Of a stretch of DNA of 14,271 bases, positions 1 to 5,993 are shown in pieces. Source of the DNA: Candidatus Omnitrophota bacterium (GTDB taxonomy: Bacteria; Ratteibacteria; UBA8468; B48-G9; JAFGKM01); contig JAMWCO010000022.1 in NCBI GenBank assembly GCA_023818785.1, forward strand, positions 1 to 14,271, written 5' to 3'. The notes below the pieces were generated by a model that did not search any database, was not told the DNA's origin, and saw only the letters and a list, made by a program, of their open reading frames with translations. The number at the start of each line of letters is the position of its first letter. Within the stretch, counting starts at the first letter, position 1. A program made the translations under genes and the position numbers.

Positions 1-1
1 C

Positions 2-1006
2 CAAGATAAAATTACAGAATTTGAATATAAGTTAGAGGAAGGGCTTAATCTTATTGATACTGATATTAAAAAAGAAAATAATGGTTTTACAGAGGTGAAA
101 ATTGAATTGCCTTTTACTTTATTTGAACAAAATAAAACTTATACTTTTGGGATAAAATGTAAAGACCAAAATCAAGAGTGGTCAGATTGGAAAACACAAC
201 AAGATTTTGGTATACCAGGTTTTAAAGTTATTTTTATGGGTCTCCTTCTTAACCAAAATACTCAAACAGACACAACAAATATGGGAACAGTTATTAGGAC
301 AGAAGTAAGCGGACCAATAAAAATATATATAAGAGAGTTTGATCCAAATGTTATGGGAGAACGAATACAAGGTATGGATATTAAAAGGATGTATGATATA
401 AGAGTTGAAGGATTACAACAAGGTGCAGAACAAACAATTGAATTTGAAATACCTGAAAAAATAAATAAGTGGTGGAAATATAATCCAAAAGAAGGGGTCA
501 GTTTATTCCAAAATGTTAGTTTTTCTCCAGGTTCAACGCCTAATTCTACAATAGTAACTATTAAATTGAAAGATGGGAGAACACCTGATGATTATGATAA
601 AAAAGAAAATGGTGTAATAGTTGACCCATCAGGTGCTGGATATATAAATGTAAGTGGTGGTGGAGGAGGTGGTGGAGGAGGAGGTGGCGGTGGATGTTTC
701 ATAGCGACTGCCTGTTTTGGAAATTACAATCATCCAATAGTTAAAATTTTAAGAGAATTTAGAGATAAATTTTTGGTCACAAATAGAATAGGAAGGAATT
801 TTGTCAGATGGTATTATTCTCATTCACCAAAATATGCAGAAATTATATCAAATAGTCCTGTTTTAAAAGGTATTGTTAGAATTTTACTTATTCCATTTGT
901 TATATTTGCTTACTTATGCATAAAAGATTTAATTTTGCCATTGGTTTTACTAATTTCAGTTTTAGTAGTTAAAAAATATTTTTATAAGTATGGCAACACC
1001 GTATAG
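2..1006 (+). CDS. Secreted/surface protein with poly-Gly linker and CFI-box-like C-terminus (5' partial)
   Basis: The frame is open from the window edge, so the gene begins upstream; a GTG at 95 is only an internal candidate and the visible part is 334 residues. The N-terminal portion reads like the end of a fibronectin-III-type beta domain (a KTYTFGIKCKDQNQEWSDW segment). Around residue 190 is a DGRTPDDYDKKENGVIVDP segment, resembling the acidic DGxxDxDGxxNGxIxDP motif found just before C-terminal anchors in many secreted bacterial proteins. Thirteen glycines (bases 656-694) lead straight into CFIATACFGN, the signature of the CFI-box C-terminal domain, followed by a REFRD segment and a hydrophobic, Lys-ending tail that could span a membrane. 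By family knowledge such tails are taken as sorting or anchoring signals; processing here is inference. It ends 120 bases before efp and seems a separate transcription unit. The exact role is unknown. Confidence 0.8.
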   Translation, partial: QDKITEFEYKLEEGLNLIDTDIKKENNGFTEVKIELPFTLFEQNKTYTFGIKCKDQNQEWSDWKTQQDFGIPGFKVIFMGLLLNQNTQTDTTNMGTVIRTEVSGPIKIYIREFDPNVMGERIQGMDIKRMYDIRVEGLQQGAEQTIEFEIPEKINKWWKYNPKEGVSLFQNVSFSPGSTPNSTIVTIKLKDGRTPDDYDKKENGVIVDPSGAGYINVSGGGGGGGGGGGGGCFIATACFGNYNHPIVKILREFRDKFLVTNRIGRNFVRWYYSHSPKYAEIISNSPVLKGIVRILLIPFVIFAYLCIKDLILPLVLLISVLVVKKYFYKYGNTV

Positions 1007-1111
1007 ATAATGGAAAAGATTGCTTTATGTTTTAACAAGTATTATTGAAGTTAACCAGGATTTCCTAAAAATACTTTTTCACTATAATTTATTTTTTTTC
1101 TCACCTTTTTA

Positions 1112-1120
1112 TGATATAAT
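1112..1120 (+). promoter_or_regulatory. Extended -10 promoter of efp
   Basis: TGATATAAT is a perfect extended -10 (TG at 1112-1113, TATAAT at 1115-1120). No good -35 is visible 17 bases upstream, only T-rich sequence, which an extended -10 can tolerate. The end of the -10 box is just 6 bases from the efp ATG at 1127, so transcription would start at or next to the start codon. The 1007-1126 gap shows no clear terminator for the preceding gene. Confidence 0.65.
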
Positions 1121-1126
1121 TTTTTT

Positions 1127-1681
1127 ATGAATGTTCTTGATTTGAAAGAAGGAAATGTTTTTGAGTATGAGGGTAAATTATATACTGTTAAAAGTGTTTC
1201 TCATATTGTTCAGCAGCAAAGGAGAGGTATTGTTAAAGTTAAAGCAATAGAGATAGAAACAGGCAAAGGAGCAGAATTTTCTCTTAGAAGCGATGTGGAT
1301 GTGAATCTTGTTATATTAGATGAAAGACCTCTTACTTATCTTTATTCTGATGGAGAATTGTTTTATTTTATGGACAACTCTAATTATGACCAGTTTCATC
1401 TTGGTTTGGAAATAATTGGAGATAAAAAGTTCTATCTTAAAGAAAATTTAGAGGTAATCGGTTTATTTTATCAAGGCAAAATAATAGATATAAAACTTCC
1501 TTTAACTGTTGATTTAAAAGTTATTGAAGCAGAACCTGGATTTAAAGGAGATACAGTTACTGGTGGTAGAAAAAAGGTAAAATTAGAAACAGGTCTTATT
1601 GTTCAAACCCCTTTATTTATTGAAGTTGGAGATATTATAAAGATAGATACAAGAACTGGAGAATATATTACAAGAGTTTAA
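1127..1681 (+). CDS. efp: Translation elongation factor P
   Basis: EF-P binds ribosomes stalled at polyproline stretches and promotes peptide-bond formation. At 184 residues it has the normal length with all three beta domains. The C-terminal OB domain carries PGFKGDTVTGG (about 137-147) and ends in the classic IDTRTGEYITR. The YLYSDGELFYFMD segment (about 72-84) is the usual domain II motif. The start fits the family N-terminus (MNVLDLKEGNVFEYEGK). The domain I tip is odd: where most members have PGKGGA or LGRGGA, with the Lys or Arg that is modified, this protein has QQQRRG (29-34), so the usual modification may be different or absent. No Shine-Dalgarno lies upstream and the -10 box almost touches the ATG, so the message is probably leaderless. 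It is the first gene of a run through aroD; accB follows after 9 bases. Confidence 0.95.
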   Translation: MNVLDLKEGNVFEYEGKLYTVKSVSHIVQQQRRGIVKVKAIEIETGKGAEFSLRSDVDVNLVILDERPLTYLYSDGELFYFMDNSNYDQFHLGLEIIGDKKFYLKENLEVIGLFYQGKIIDIKLPLTVDLKVIEAEPGFKGDTVTGGRKKVKLETGLIVQTPLFIEVGDIIKIDTRTGEYITRV

Positions 1682-1690
1682 GTTTAAAAA

Positions 1691-2155
1691 ATGAAACCAG
1701 AGGAATTAAAAATTTACGCAGATTTTATGAGAGAATATGGTTTAGAATATCTTGAAGTAAAAAAAGGTGATTTCCATTTGATTTTAAGTAAAAAAGGTGA
1801 AGAAATAAAAGAGAGGAAGGTTATTGAAGAAAGTCCAAAAGTAGATGTAGATAAAATAGTAGAAGAGGCAAAATATCCTATACAGGAACTTGATAATATT
1901 GTATATATAAAATCACCCCTTGTCGGAACTTTTTATAGGGCACCATCACCTACAAGTTCTCCATTTGTTGAAATTGGGAAGCATGTAAAAAAAGGAGATG
2001 TTTTATGTATTATTGAAGCAATGAAAGTAATGAATGAAATAAAATCAGAATATGATGGAATTGTAAAGGAAATACTTGTAGAAAATGGAAAACCAGTAGA
2101 ATACGGACAGGTCCTATTCATCATCCATCTCGGAGGACGGGGCTCCGAAAAATGA
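1691..2155 (+). CDS. accB: Biotin carboxyl carrier protein of acetyl-CoA carboxylase
   Basis: Carries the biotin that shuttles carboxyl groups between biotin carboxylase and carboxyltransferase in the first step of fatty acid synthesis. The 154 residues match the family: an N-terminal helical part (MKPEELKIYADFMREYGLEY), an acidic/charged linker (about 35-65), and a biotinyl domain from about 70 with SPLVGTFYRAPSP and the site EAMKVMNEI, whose Lys112 should be biotinylated. The typical domain end, VEYGQVLFII, is followed not by a short EP-type end but by HLGGRGSEK. LGGRGSE is encoded by a 22-bp palindromic repeat (2129-2150) found again inside the next gene, so the tail seems remodelled by element insertion. 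Its TGA overlaps the ATG of the transposase gene (ATGA), a likely translational coupling. The accC partner lies just beyond the insertion. Confidence 0.95.
   Translation: MKPEELKIYADFMREYGLEYLEVKKGDFHLILSKKGEEIKERKVIEESPKVDVDKIVEEAKYPIQELDNIVYIKSPLVGTFYRAPSPTSSPFVEIGKHVKKGDVLCIIEAMKVMNEIKSEYDGIVKEILVENGKPVEYGQVLFIIHLGGRGSEK
2129..2150. repeat. REP-like palindromic repeat, copy 1
   Basis: CTCGGAG and GCTCCGA flank a short G-rich centre, giving a TCGGAG/CTCCGA hairpin of 6 bp. The 22 bases are identical to 2314-2335. This copy forms the last codons of accB and ends one base before the RAYT start codon, the position expected of a REP sequence bounding a RAYT gene. It is markedly GC-rich against an AT-rich background. 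Confidence 0.75.
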
Positions 2156-2805
2156 GAAGGCGAGAGGAATTTGTGGTTGGTTATTTTTATCACATATATA
2201 ATAGGGGGGTTGAGAAAAGAGGGATATTTCTGGAAAATAGGGATTATGAAAGATTTCTTGAGTATCTCTATCTTTTTAATGATATAAAATCCAAGGAATA
2301 TAAAGAATATAAACTCGGAGGACGGGGCTCCGAAAGTAGAGAGAGGTTGGTTGATGTTTTATGTTTTCAACTTATGCCAAACCATTTTCATTTAATTTTA
2401 AGTCCTTGTAAAGAAGATGGAATGATAAAATTTATGAGAAAAATTATGACAGGTTATGCAATGTATTTCAATAAGAAATATAAAAGAACAGGAGTTTTGT
2501 TTGAATCAAGATACAAATCTAAGTTGATTGAGACCAATGCTTATTTTTCTCATTTAACAAGATATATCCATATAAATTGTTTAGAACTTATCTTTCCTGA
2601 TTGGAATGAAAAAGGGATAAAAGATTGGGATAGGGCAATAGAATTTTTAAAAAATTATAAATGGTCAAGTTTTTTATTTTATATAGAGAAGAAAAATTTG
2701 TATAATATTTTAAGTGAGGAATTAATTTTAAAGCATCTCCAAATAGAAATAGGGGAAAAATATATTGAATTTTTACTACAATGGATACCTTCTCAACAGG
2801 AGTGA
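2152..2805 (+). CDS. REP-associated tyrosine transposase (RAYT, Y1/TnpA_REP family)
   Basis: A single-strand DNA endonuclease of the IS200/IS605-related Y1 family; relatives cut and move REP palindromes. The HUH motif is HFH at 78-80 within LMPNHFHLIL. The likely catalytic tyrosine is Y138 in LTRYIHIN, and the family tail YKWSSF appears at 169-174. The N-terminal YHIYNRGVEKRGIF (13-26) is also typical. At 217 residues it looks intact. It overlaps the accB stop by four bases and ends 8 bases before accC, so it rides in the acc operon without breaking either neighbour. Residues 55-61 (LGGRGSE) are encoded by an internal copy of the palindrome that bounds the gene, in a loop between the N-terminal helices and the HUH strand that varies in length in this family. 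It may be mobile or domesticated; sequence alone cannot say which. Confidence 0.92.
   Translation: MRRREEFVVGYFYHIYNRGVEKRGIFLENRDYERFLEYLYLFNDIKSKEYKEYKLGGRGSESRERLVDVLCFQLMPNHFHLILSPCKEDGMIKFMRKIMTGYAMYFNKKYKRTGVLFESRYKSKLIETNAYFSHLTRYIHINCLELIFPDWNEKGIKDWDRAIEFLKNYKWSSFLFYIEKKNLYNILSEELILKHLQIEIGEKYIEFLLQWIPSQQE
2314..2335. repeat. REP-like palindromic repeat, copy 2 (inside RAYT gene)
   Basis: Identical over 22 bases to 2129-2150, 185 bases downstream in the same orientation. It lies in the RAYT gene and is translated in the same phase as in accB, giving LGGRGSE in both proteins. The flanks differ (aaa before, gtaga after), so the repeat unit really is about 22 bases long. Confidence 0.75.
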
Positions 2806-2813
2806 CCTAAAAA

Positions 2814-4175
2814 ATGATTAAGAAACTTTTTGTAGCAAATAGGGGAGAGATTGCTGTAAGGATAATAAGGGCGTGTAAAGAGTTAGAAATTCCTGTTGTT
2901 ATTGGATATTCTGATGCTGATAGATTTTCTTTACCTACATTTCTTGCTGATGAAAGAATCTGTATAGGACCTGCTAATCCAAAGGAGAGTTATTTAAATA
3001 TTCCTTCAATTATAAGTGCCATTGAAATAACAGGAGCAGATGCAGTTCATCCAGGATATGGATTTTTATCAGAAAATATTCAATTTGTTGAAATATGTAA
3101 TGCGACAAAAATTATTTTTATTGGGCCAACACCTGAAAATATAAGAGTAATGGGAGACAAATCTCTTGCTAAAAAAATTGCTAAAAAAGTGAATGTTCCT
3201 GTTATTCCAGGATATGAAGAGAGTGATTTCAAAAAAGCATTTTATCATGCTAAAAAGATTGGATTTCCTATAATGATAAAGTCAGCCGCAGGAGGAGGAG
3301 GAAGGGGTATGAGGAAGGTTTATAATAAAGAAGAATTTGAAAAGGGTTGGCATACCTGTCAACAAGAGGCAAAGATTTCCTTTGGAGATGGTTCATTATA
3401 TATTGAAAAATTTATTGAAAGGCCAAGACATGTTGAAATACAAGTTTTATGTGATAATAAAGGGAATACCTATGTTTTCCCAGAAAGAGATTGCTCAGTT
3501 CAAAGAAGACATCAGAAACTTATAGAAGAAAGTCCATCTCCTTTTGTTGATAGAAAATTGAGGAAAAAATTACAGAAATATGCAAAAAGGATAGTTAAAT
3601 ATATAAAATATAGAAATGCAGGAACTGTTGAATTTCTTATTGATCAGGATAGAAAGCCATATTTTATAGAAATGAATACAAGAATTCAGGTTGAGCACCC
3701 AATTACTGAATGTGTTACAGGAATTGACCTTGTTAAAAACCAGATAAAAATTGCTGATAATTTAAAACTTGACTTTGCTCAGAGAGATATAAAAATAAAT
3801 TATCACTCAATTGAATGTAGAATAAATGCAGAAGACCCTGAAAATAATTTTATGCCATTCCCTGGAAGAATAAAAAAACTTATTTTACCAACAGGGCCTG
3901 GGATAAGAATAGATACACATATTTATGAAGGTTATTATGTTTCTCCATATTATGATAGTTTAATTATGAAACTTATATCTTATGGAAAAACAAGACAAGA
4001 AGCAATTGAAAGGATGAAAAGAGCACTTGAAGAAATTGTTATAGAAGGGATAAAAACAACTATTCCTTTCTATAAGCAAATCTTTTCAAATCCTTTATTT
4101 CTTTCAGGTAGATACTATGTAGGGATGGTTGATAAAATGGTTTCAGAAGAACATCAGAGGGAGAAAATAATATGA
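2814..4175 (+). CDS. accC: Biotin carboxylase subunit of acetyl-CoA carboxylase
   Basis: ATP-grasp enzyme that carboxylates the biotin of AccB using bicarbonate and ATP. At 453 residues it is family length. In order: the N-terminal LFVANRGEIAVRIIRACKEL; HPGYGFLSEN; the glycine-rich ATP loop SAAGGGGRGM; ERDCSVQRRHQKLIEESPS; the catalytic EMNTRIQVEHPITE, with the Glu-x-Asn metal and bicarbonate residues; and RINAEDPENNFMPFPG near the C-terminal domain. No key motif is missing. A possible Shine-Dalgarno (AGGAG) sits about 11 bases before the ATG, straddling the end of the upstream RAYT gene. Its stop overlaps the next start (ATGA). It should pair with the AccB encoded upstream; the carboxyltransferase genes accA/accD are not in the window. 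Confidence 0.97.
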   Translation: MIKKLFVANRGEIAVRIIRACKELEIPVVIGYSDADRFSLPTFLADERICIGPANPKESYLNIPSIISAIEITGADAVHPGYGFLSENIQFVEICNATKIIFIGPTPENIRVMGDKSLAKKIAKKVNVPVIPGYEESDFKKAFYHAKKIGFPIMIKSAAGGGGRGMRKVYNKEEFEKGWHTCQQEAKISFGDGSLYIEKFIERPRHVEIQVLCDNKGNTYVFPERDCSVQRRHQKLIEESPSPFVDRKLRKKLQKYAKRIVKYIKYRNAGTVEFLIDQDRKPYFIEMNTRIQVEHPITECVTGIDLVKNQIKIADNLKLDFAQRDIKINYHSIECRINAEDPENNFMPFPGRIKKLILPTGPGIRIDTHIYEGYYVSPYYDSLIMKLISYGKTRQEAIERMKRALEEIVIEGIKTTIPFYKQIFSNPLFLSGRYYVGMVDKMVSEEHQREKII

Positions 4176-4531
4176 TAGAAGAAAAGAGAGAACTTGGAAA
4201 AGTAAAAATAGATAATGATGTTCTTGCTTCAATTGCAGGTATTGCAGCGACACAAGTAAAAGGAGTTTGTAAAGTAGTGACAAGTTTAGTAGGAGGGATT
4301 GCTAAATTCTTTAGAAAAACTCCTGATGTTGGAATAAAAGTAATTCTTGGAGAAGGAGAAGTAAGTTTTGAACTTGGAATTGCTGTTGAGTATGGAGTAA
4401 ATATACCTGAAATAACATATCAAGTTCAAAAGAAAATAAAAGAAGAAGTTGAAAGAATGTCAGGACTTGTTGTTTCAAATGTTGATGTTATTGTGAAAGA
4501 AGTAAGAGAAATAAAAAAGGAGAAAGAATGA
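4172..4531 (+). CDS. Asp23/Gls24 family protein, YqhY-like
   Basis: A 119-residue protein of the Asp23/DUF322 family. Diagnostic features are IDNDVLASIAGIAATQVKGV (about 13-32), then ELGIAVEYGVNIPEITYQVQKKI and the C-terminal VSNVDVIVKEV. No signal peptide or membrane segment is seen, so it is cytoplasmic. Bacillus has the same order, accB-accC-yqhY, and YqhY there has been linked to control of acetyl-CoA carboxylase; a similar role here is inference from position. Overlaps accC and the PHP gene by four bases each, so translation of all three is likely coupled. A GGAG lies ahead of the start. Confidence 0.9.
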   Translation: MIEEKRELGKVKIDNDVLASIAGIAATQVKGVCKVVTSLVGGIAKFFRKTPDVGIKVILGEGEVSFELGIAVEYGVNIPEITYQVQKKIKEEVERMSGLVVSNVDVIVKEVREIKKEKE

Positions 4532-5193
4532 TAGACCTTCATACACATACTCTTTTAAGTGATGGTGAATTACTCCCAAGTGAACTTGCAAGAAGAGCAG
4601 ATGAAATTGGCTATAAAGTAATTGCTTTTACAGACCATATTGATTTTTCAAATATAGATGATGTTGTTTCTGCGCTTATTAGAGTTTGTGAAAAAATAAA
4701 TATGAATTTTAGAATAAAAACTATACCAGGAGTTGAAATTACACATGTAAATCCTATTGATATACCAATAATTTCTAAAATTGCAAGGAATCTTGGAGCA
4801 AAAATTATAGTTGTTCATGGTGAAACAATAGTTGAGCCAGTTGCAAAAGGAACAAACAAAAAAGCCCTTGAAAGTGATATAGATATTCTTGCCCATCCTG
4901 GGATTTTAAGTGAAGATGAAGCAAAAATTGCCGCTGAAAAAAAAATATATATTGAAATATCTGCAAGAAAAGGTCATTCTTTATCAAATGGACATATAGT
5001 TAGATTGTGGTATGAATATGGTTTCCCTTTAATTTTAAATACAGATACTCATTCTCCTGAAAATTTAATAACAGATGATTTTGCAAAAAAAATTATAATT
5101 TCTTCTGGTGTAAAAGTTGAGGATGTGAATAAAGTTGTTCACAATAGTTATATACTGGCTAAATCAAAACTTGATATAGGATTTGAAATTTAA
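4528..5193 (+). CDS. PHP-domain metal-dependent phosphohydrolase (histidinol-phosphatase-like)
   Basis: A 221-residue PHP-domain protein. Metal-site motifs are visible in order: DLHTHTLLSDG (H5, H7, D12), TDH (D36, H37), GVE (E70), VVHGE (H97), AHPG (H123) and NTDTHSP (D173, H175). This set matches the small bacterial group annotated as histidinol-phosphatase-domain proteins, distinct from PHP domains fused to DNA polymerases. Substrate unknown: histidinol phosphate, other phosphomonoesters and nucleotide phosphates are all possible, and no his genes are adjacent. It has a good Shine-Dalgarno (AAGGAG) and overlaps the Asp23-like gene by four bases, so it belongs to the acc operon. Confidence 0.88.
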   Translation: MIDLHTHTLLSDGELLPSELARRADEIGYKVIAFTDHIDFSNIDDVVSALIRVCEKINMNFRIKTIPGVEITHVNPIDIPIISKIARNLGAKIIVVHGETIVEPVAKGTNKKALESDIDILAHPGILSEDEAKIAAEKKIYIEISARKGHSLSNGHIVRLWYEYGFPLILNTDTHSPENLITDDFAKKIIISSGVKVEDVNKVVHNSYILAKSKLDIGFEI

Positions 5194-5200
5194 AATTTTA

Positions 5201-5215
5201 CCGAACCCGGTTCGG
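5201..5215. repeat. GC-rich palindrome in the PHP-aroD gap
   Basis: CCGAACCCGGTTCGG is a near-perfect palindrome (6-7 bp stem), the only GC-rich patch in this gap, and ends 3 bases before the aroD ATG. Its inner 11 bases AACCCGGTTCG recur at 7438-7448 as the left arm of the porin terminator. There is no T-run after it, so it does not look like a terminator here. Confidence 0.6.
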
Positions 5216-5218
5216 AAA

Positions 5219-5899
5219 ATGGGAGATTTAAAAGAGAAAATTGCAGTAGTTCTTGTAGGGAAAGAGAATGAAAATGAATTAATAAATGTTTTGAAAGATG
5301 TTAAATATGTTGAATTGAGAATAGATGAATTTTTGAGAAATTTTAGAGAAGAAGGAATAATTGATTGGATAAAAAAAATAAGAAGAATTTGTGAAAATGA
5401 AATAATAGGAACAGTAAGATGGTATAAAGAAGGAGGCGAAAACCCATTTTATATTAGCGAGAAAAAAAGGATTGATATATACAGAAGAATAAGTGATTAT
5501 GTTGACTTAATTGATATTGAGATAAAAAGTAGAATATGTGAAAATGTTATTGAAATTTCAAAAAGTAAAAATAAAAAGGTAATTCTTTCATATCATAATT
5601 TCAAAAAAACACCTGATTATAAAATTATAAGAAAAATTGTGAAAAAGGGGAAAAATAAACAAGCAGATTATGTAAAAATTGCAACAAGAGTTAATTCTAA
5701 AAAACATCTATTTACACTTATAAAACTTACTTATGATTATTCAAAAAAAATAAATATGATTGTTGTGCCTATGGGTGTTTCTTTAATAGAAAGGTTTGTG
5801 CCCCTTGCCTTAGGTTCTACACTTTCCTATGTCTCTTTATCTCAAAAAACAAGTCCAAACCAACCATCATATTACGACATTTTAAATTTGACAAAATAA
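5219..5899 (+). CDS. aroD: 3-dehydroquinate dehydratase, type I
   Basis: Catalyses 3-dehydroquinate to 3-dehydroshikimate in the shikimate pathway via a Schiff base. At 226 residues it fits the type I TIM-barrel family. Visible features: VELRID (E32, R34), the catalytic His in SYHNF (H126), the Schiff-base Lys in YVKIATRV (K153), MGVSLIERF with the likely substrate-binding Arg192, and SPNQPS with Gln215, equivalent to the APGQ motif. The ATG at 5219 is chosen because the family N-terminus begins close by and the TTG at 5183 would translate the palindrome 5201-5215. There is no Shine-Dalgarno; the palindrome sits directly upstream, so initiation may depend on coupling to the PHP gene 25 bases away. 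It is the last gene of the acc run. Its final codons overlap a TTGACA box of the porin promoter region. Confidence 0.9.
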   Translation: MGDLKEKIAVVLVGKENENELINVLKDVKYVELRIDEFLRNFREEGIIDWIKKIRRICENEIIGTVRWYKEGGENPFYISEKKRIDIYRRISDYVDLIDIEIKSRICENVIEISKSKNKKVILSYHNFKKTPDYKIIRKIVKKGKNKQADYVKIATRVNSKKHLFTLIKLTYDYSKKINMIVVPMGVSLIERFVPLALGSTLSYVSLSQKTSPNQPSYYDILNLTK

Positions 5900-5916
5900 A
5901 AAATCTATGATTAAAT
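5888..5916 (+). promoter_or_regulatory. Possible weak upstream promoter (P0) of the porin gene
   Basis: TTGACA (5888-5893) and TTAAAT (5911-5916) with a 17-base spacer. The -35 lies in the last codons of aroD. The 17-mer TTGACAAAATAAAAAAT is repeated exactly at 5959-5975, where it forms the -35 region of P2, so one promoter may be a duplicate of the other. The -10 is imperfect. Confidence 0.35.
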
Positions 5917-5921
5917 AAAAC

Positions 5922-5950
5922 TTGACAGATTGAAAATTTGTGGGTATAAT
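5922..5950 (+). promoter_or_regulatory. Promoter P1 of the porin gene
   Basis: Consensus TTGACA (5922-5927) and TATAAT (5945-5950) with an ideal 17-base spacer; the bases before the -10 are GTGGG. Predicted start near 5957. A strong sigma-70-type promoter just after the aroD stop. Confidence 0.8.
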
Positions 5951-5958
5951 AAAAAAAA

Positions 5959-5986
5959 TTGACAAAATAAAAAATAGTTGTATAAT
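5959..5986 (+). promoter_or_regulatory. Promoter P2 of the porin gene
   Basis: Consensus TTGACA (5959-5964) and TATAAT (5981-5986), 16-base spacer. The predicted start is about 5993, the base next to the first base of the long leader hairpin at 5994, so P2 transcripts would begin with that hairpin. Confidence 0.78.
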
Positions 5987-5993
5987 TAAAATA

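Noticed and set aside
182..370. Antisense open frame in the first gene
   Set aside because: Short, no motif, lies wholly inside a convincing + strand gene.
1051..1080. Terminator after the CFI-box gene
   Set aside because: Only a 4-bp AGGA/TCCT hairpin with no following T-run of note.
2105..2114. GGACAGGTCC mini-palindrome in accB
   Set aside because: Four-base arms inside conserved coding sequence; explained by codons and not repeated elsewhere that I can see.
1933..2193. Antisense open frame across the end of accB
   Set aside because: Shadow of the accB and RAYT frames; no ribosome binding site, no domain, low-complexity translation.
3337..3525. Short + strand frame inside accC
   Set aside because: Out-of-frame shadow of a complete biotin carboxylase.
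4648..4987. Two antisense frames inside the PHP gene
   Set aside because: Compositional artefacts of AT-rich coding sequence; no domain and no initiation signals.
5183..5218. Upstream TTG start for aroD
   Set aside because: It would translate the palindrome, overlap the PHP gene, and extend beyond the normal family N-terminus; no suitable ribosome binding site precedes it.
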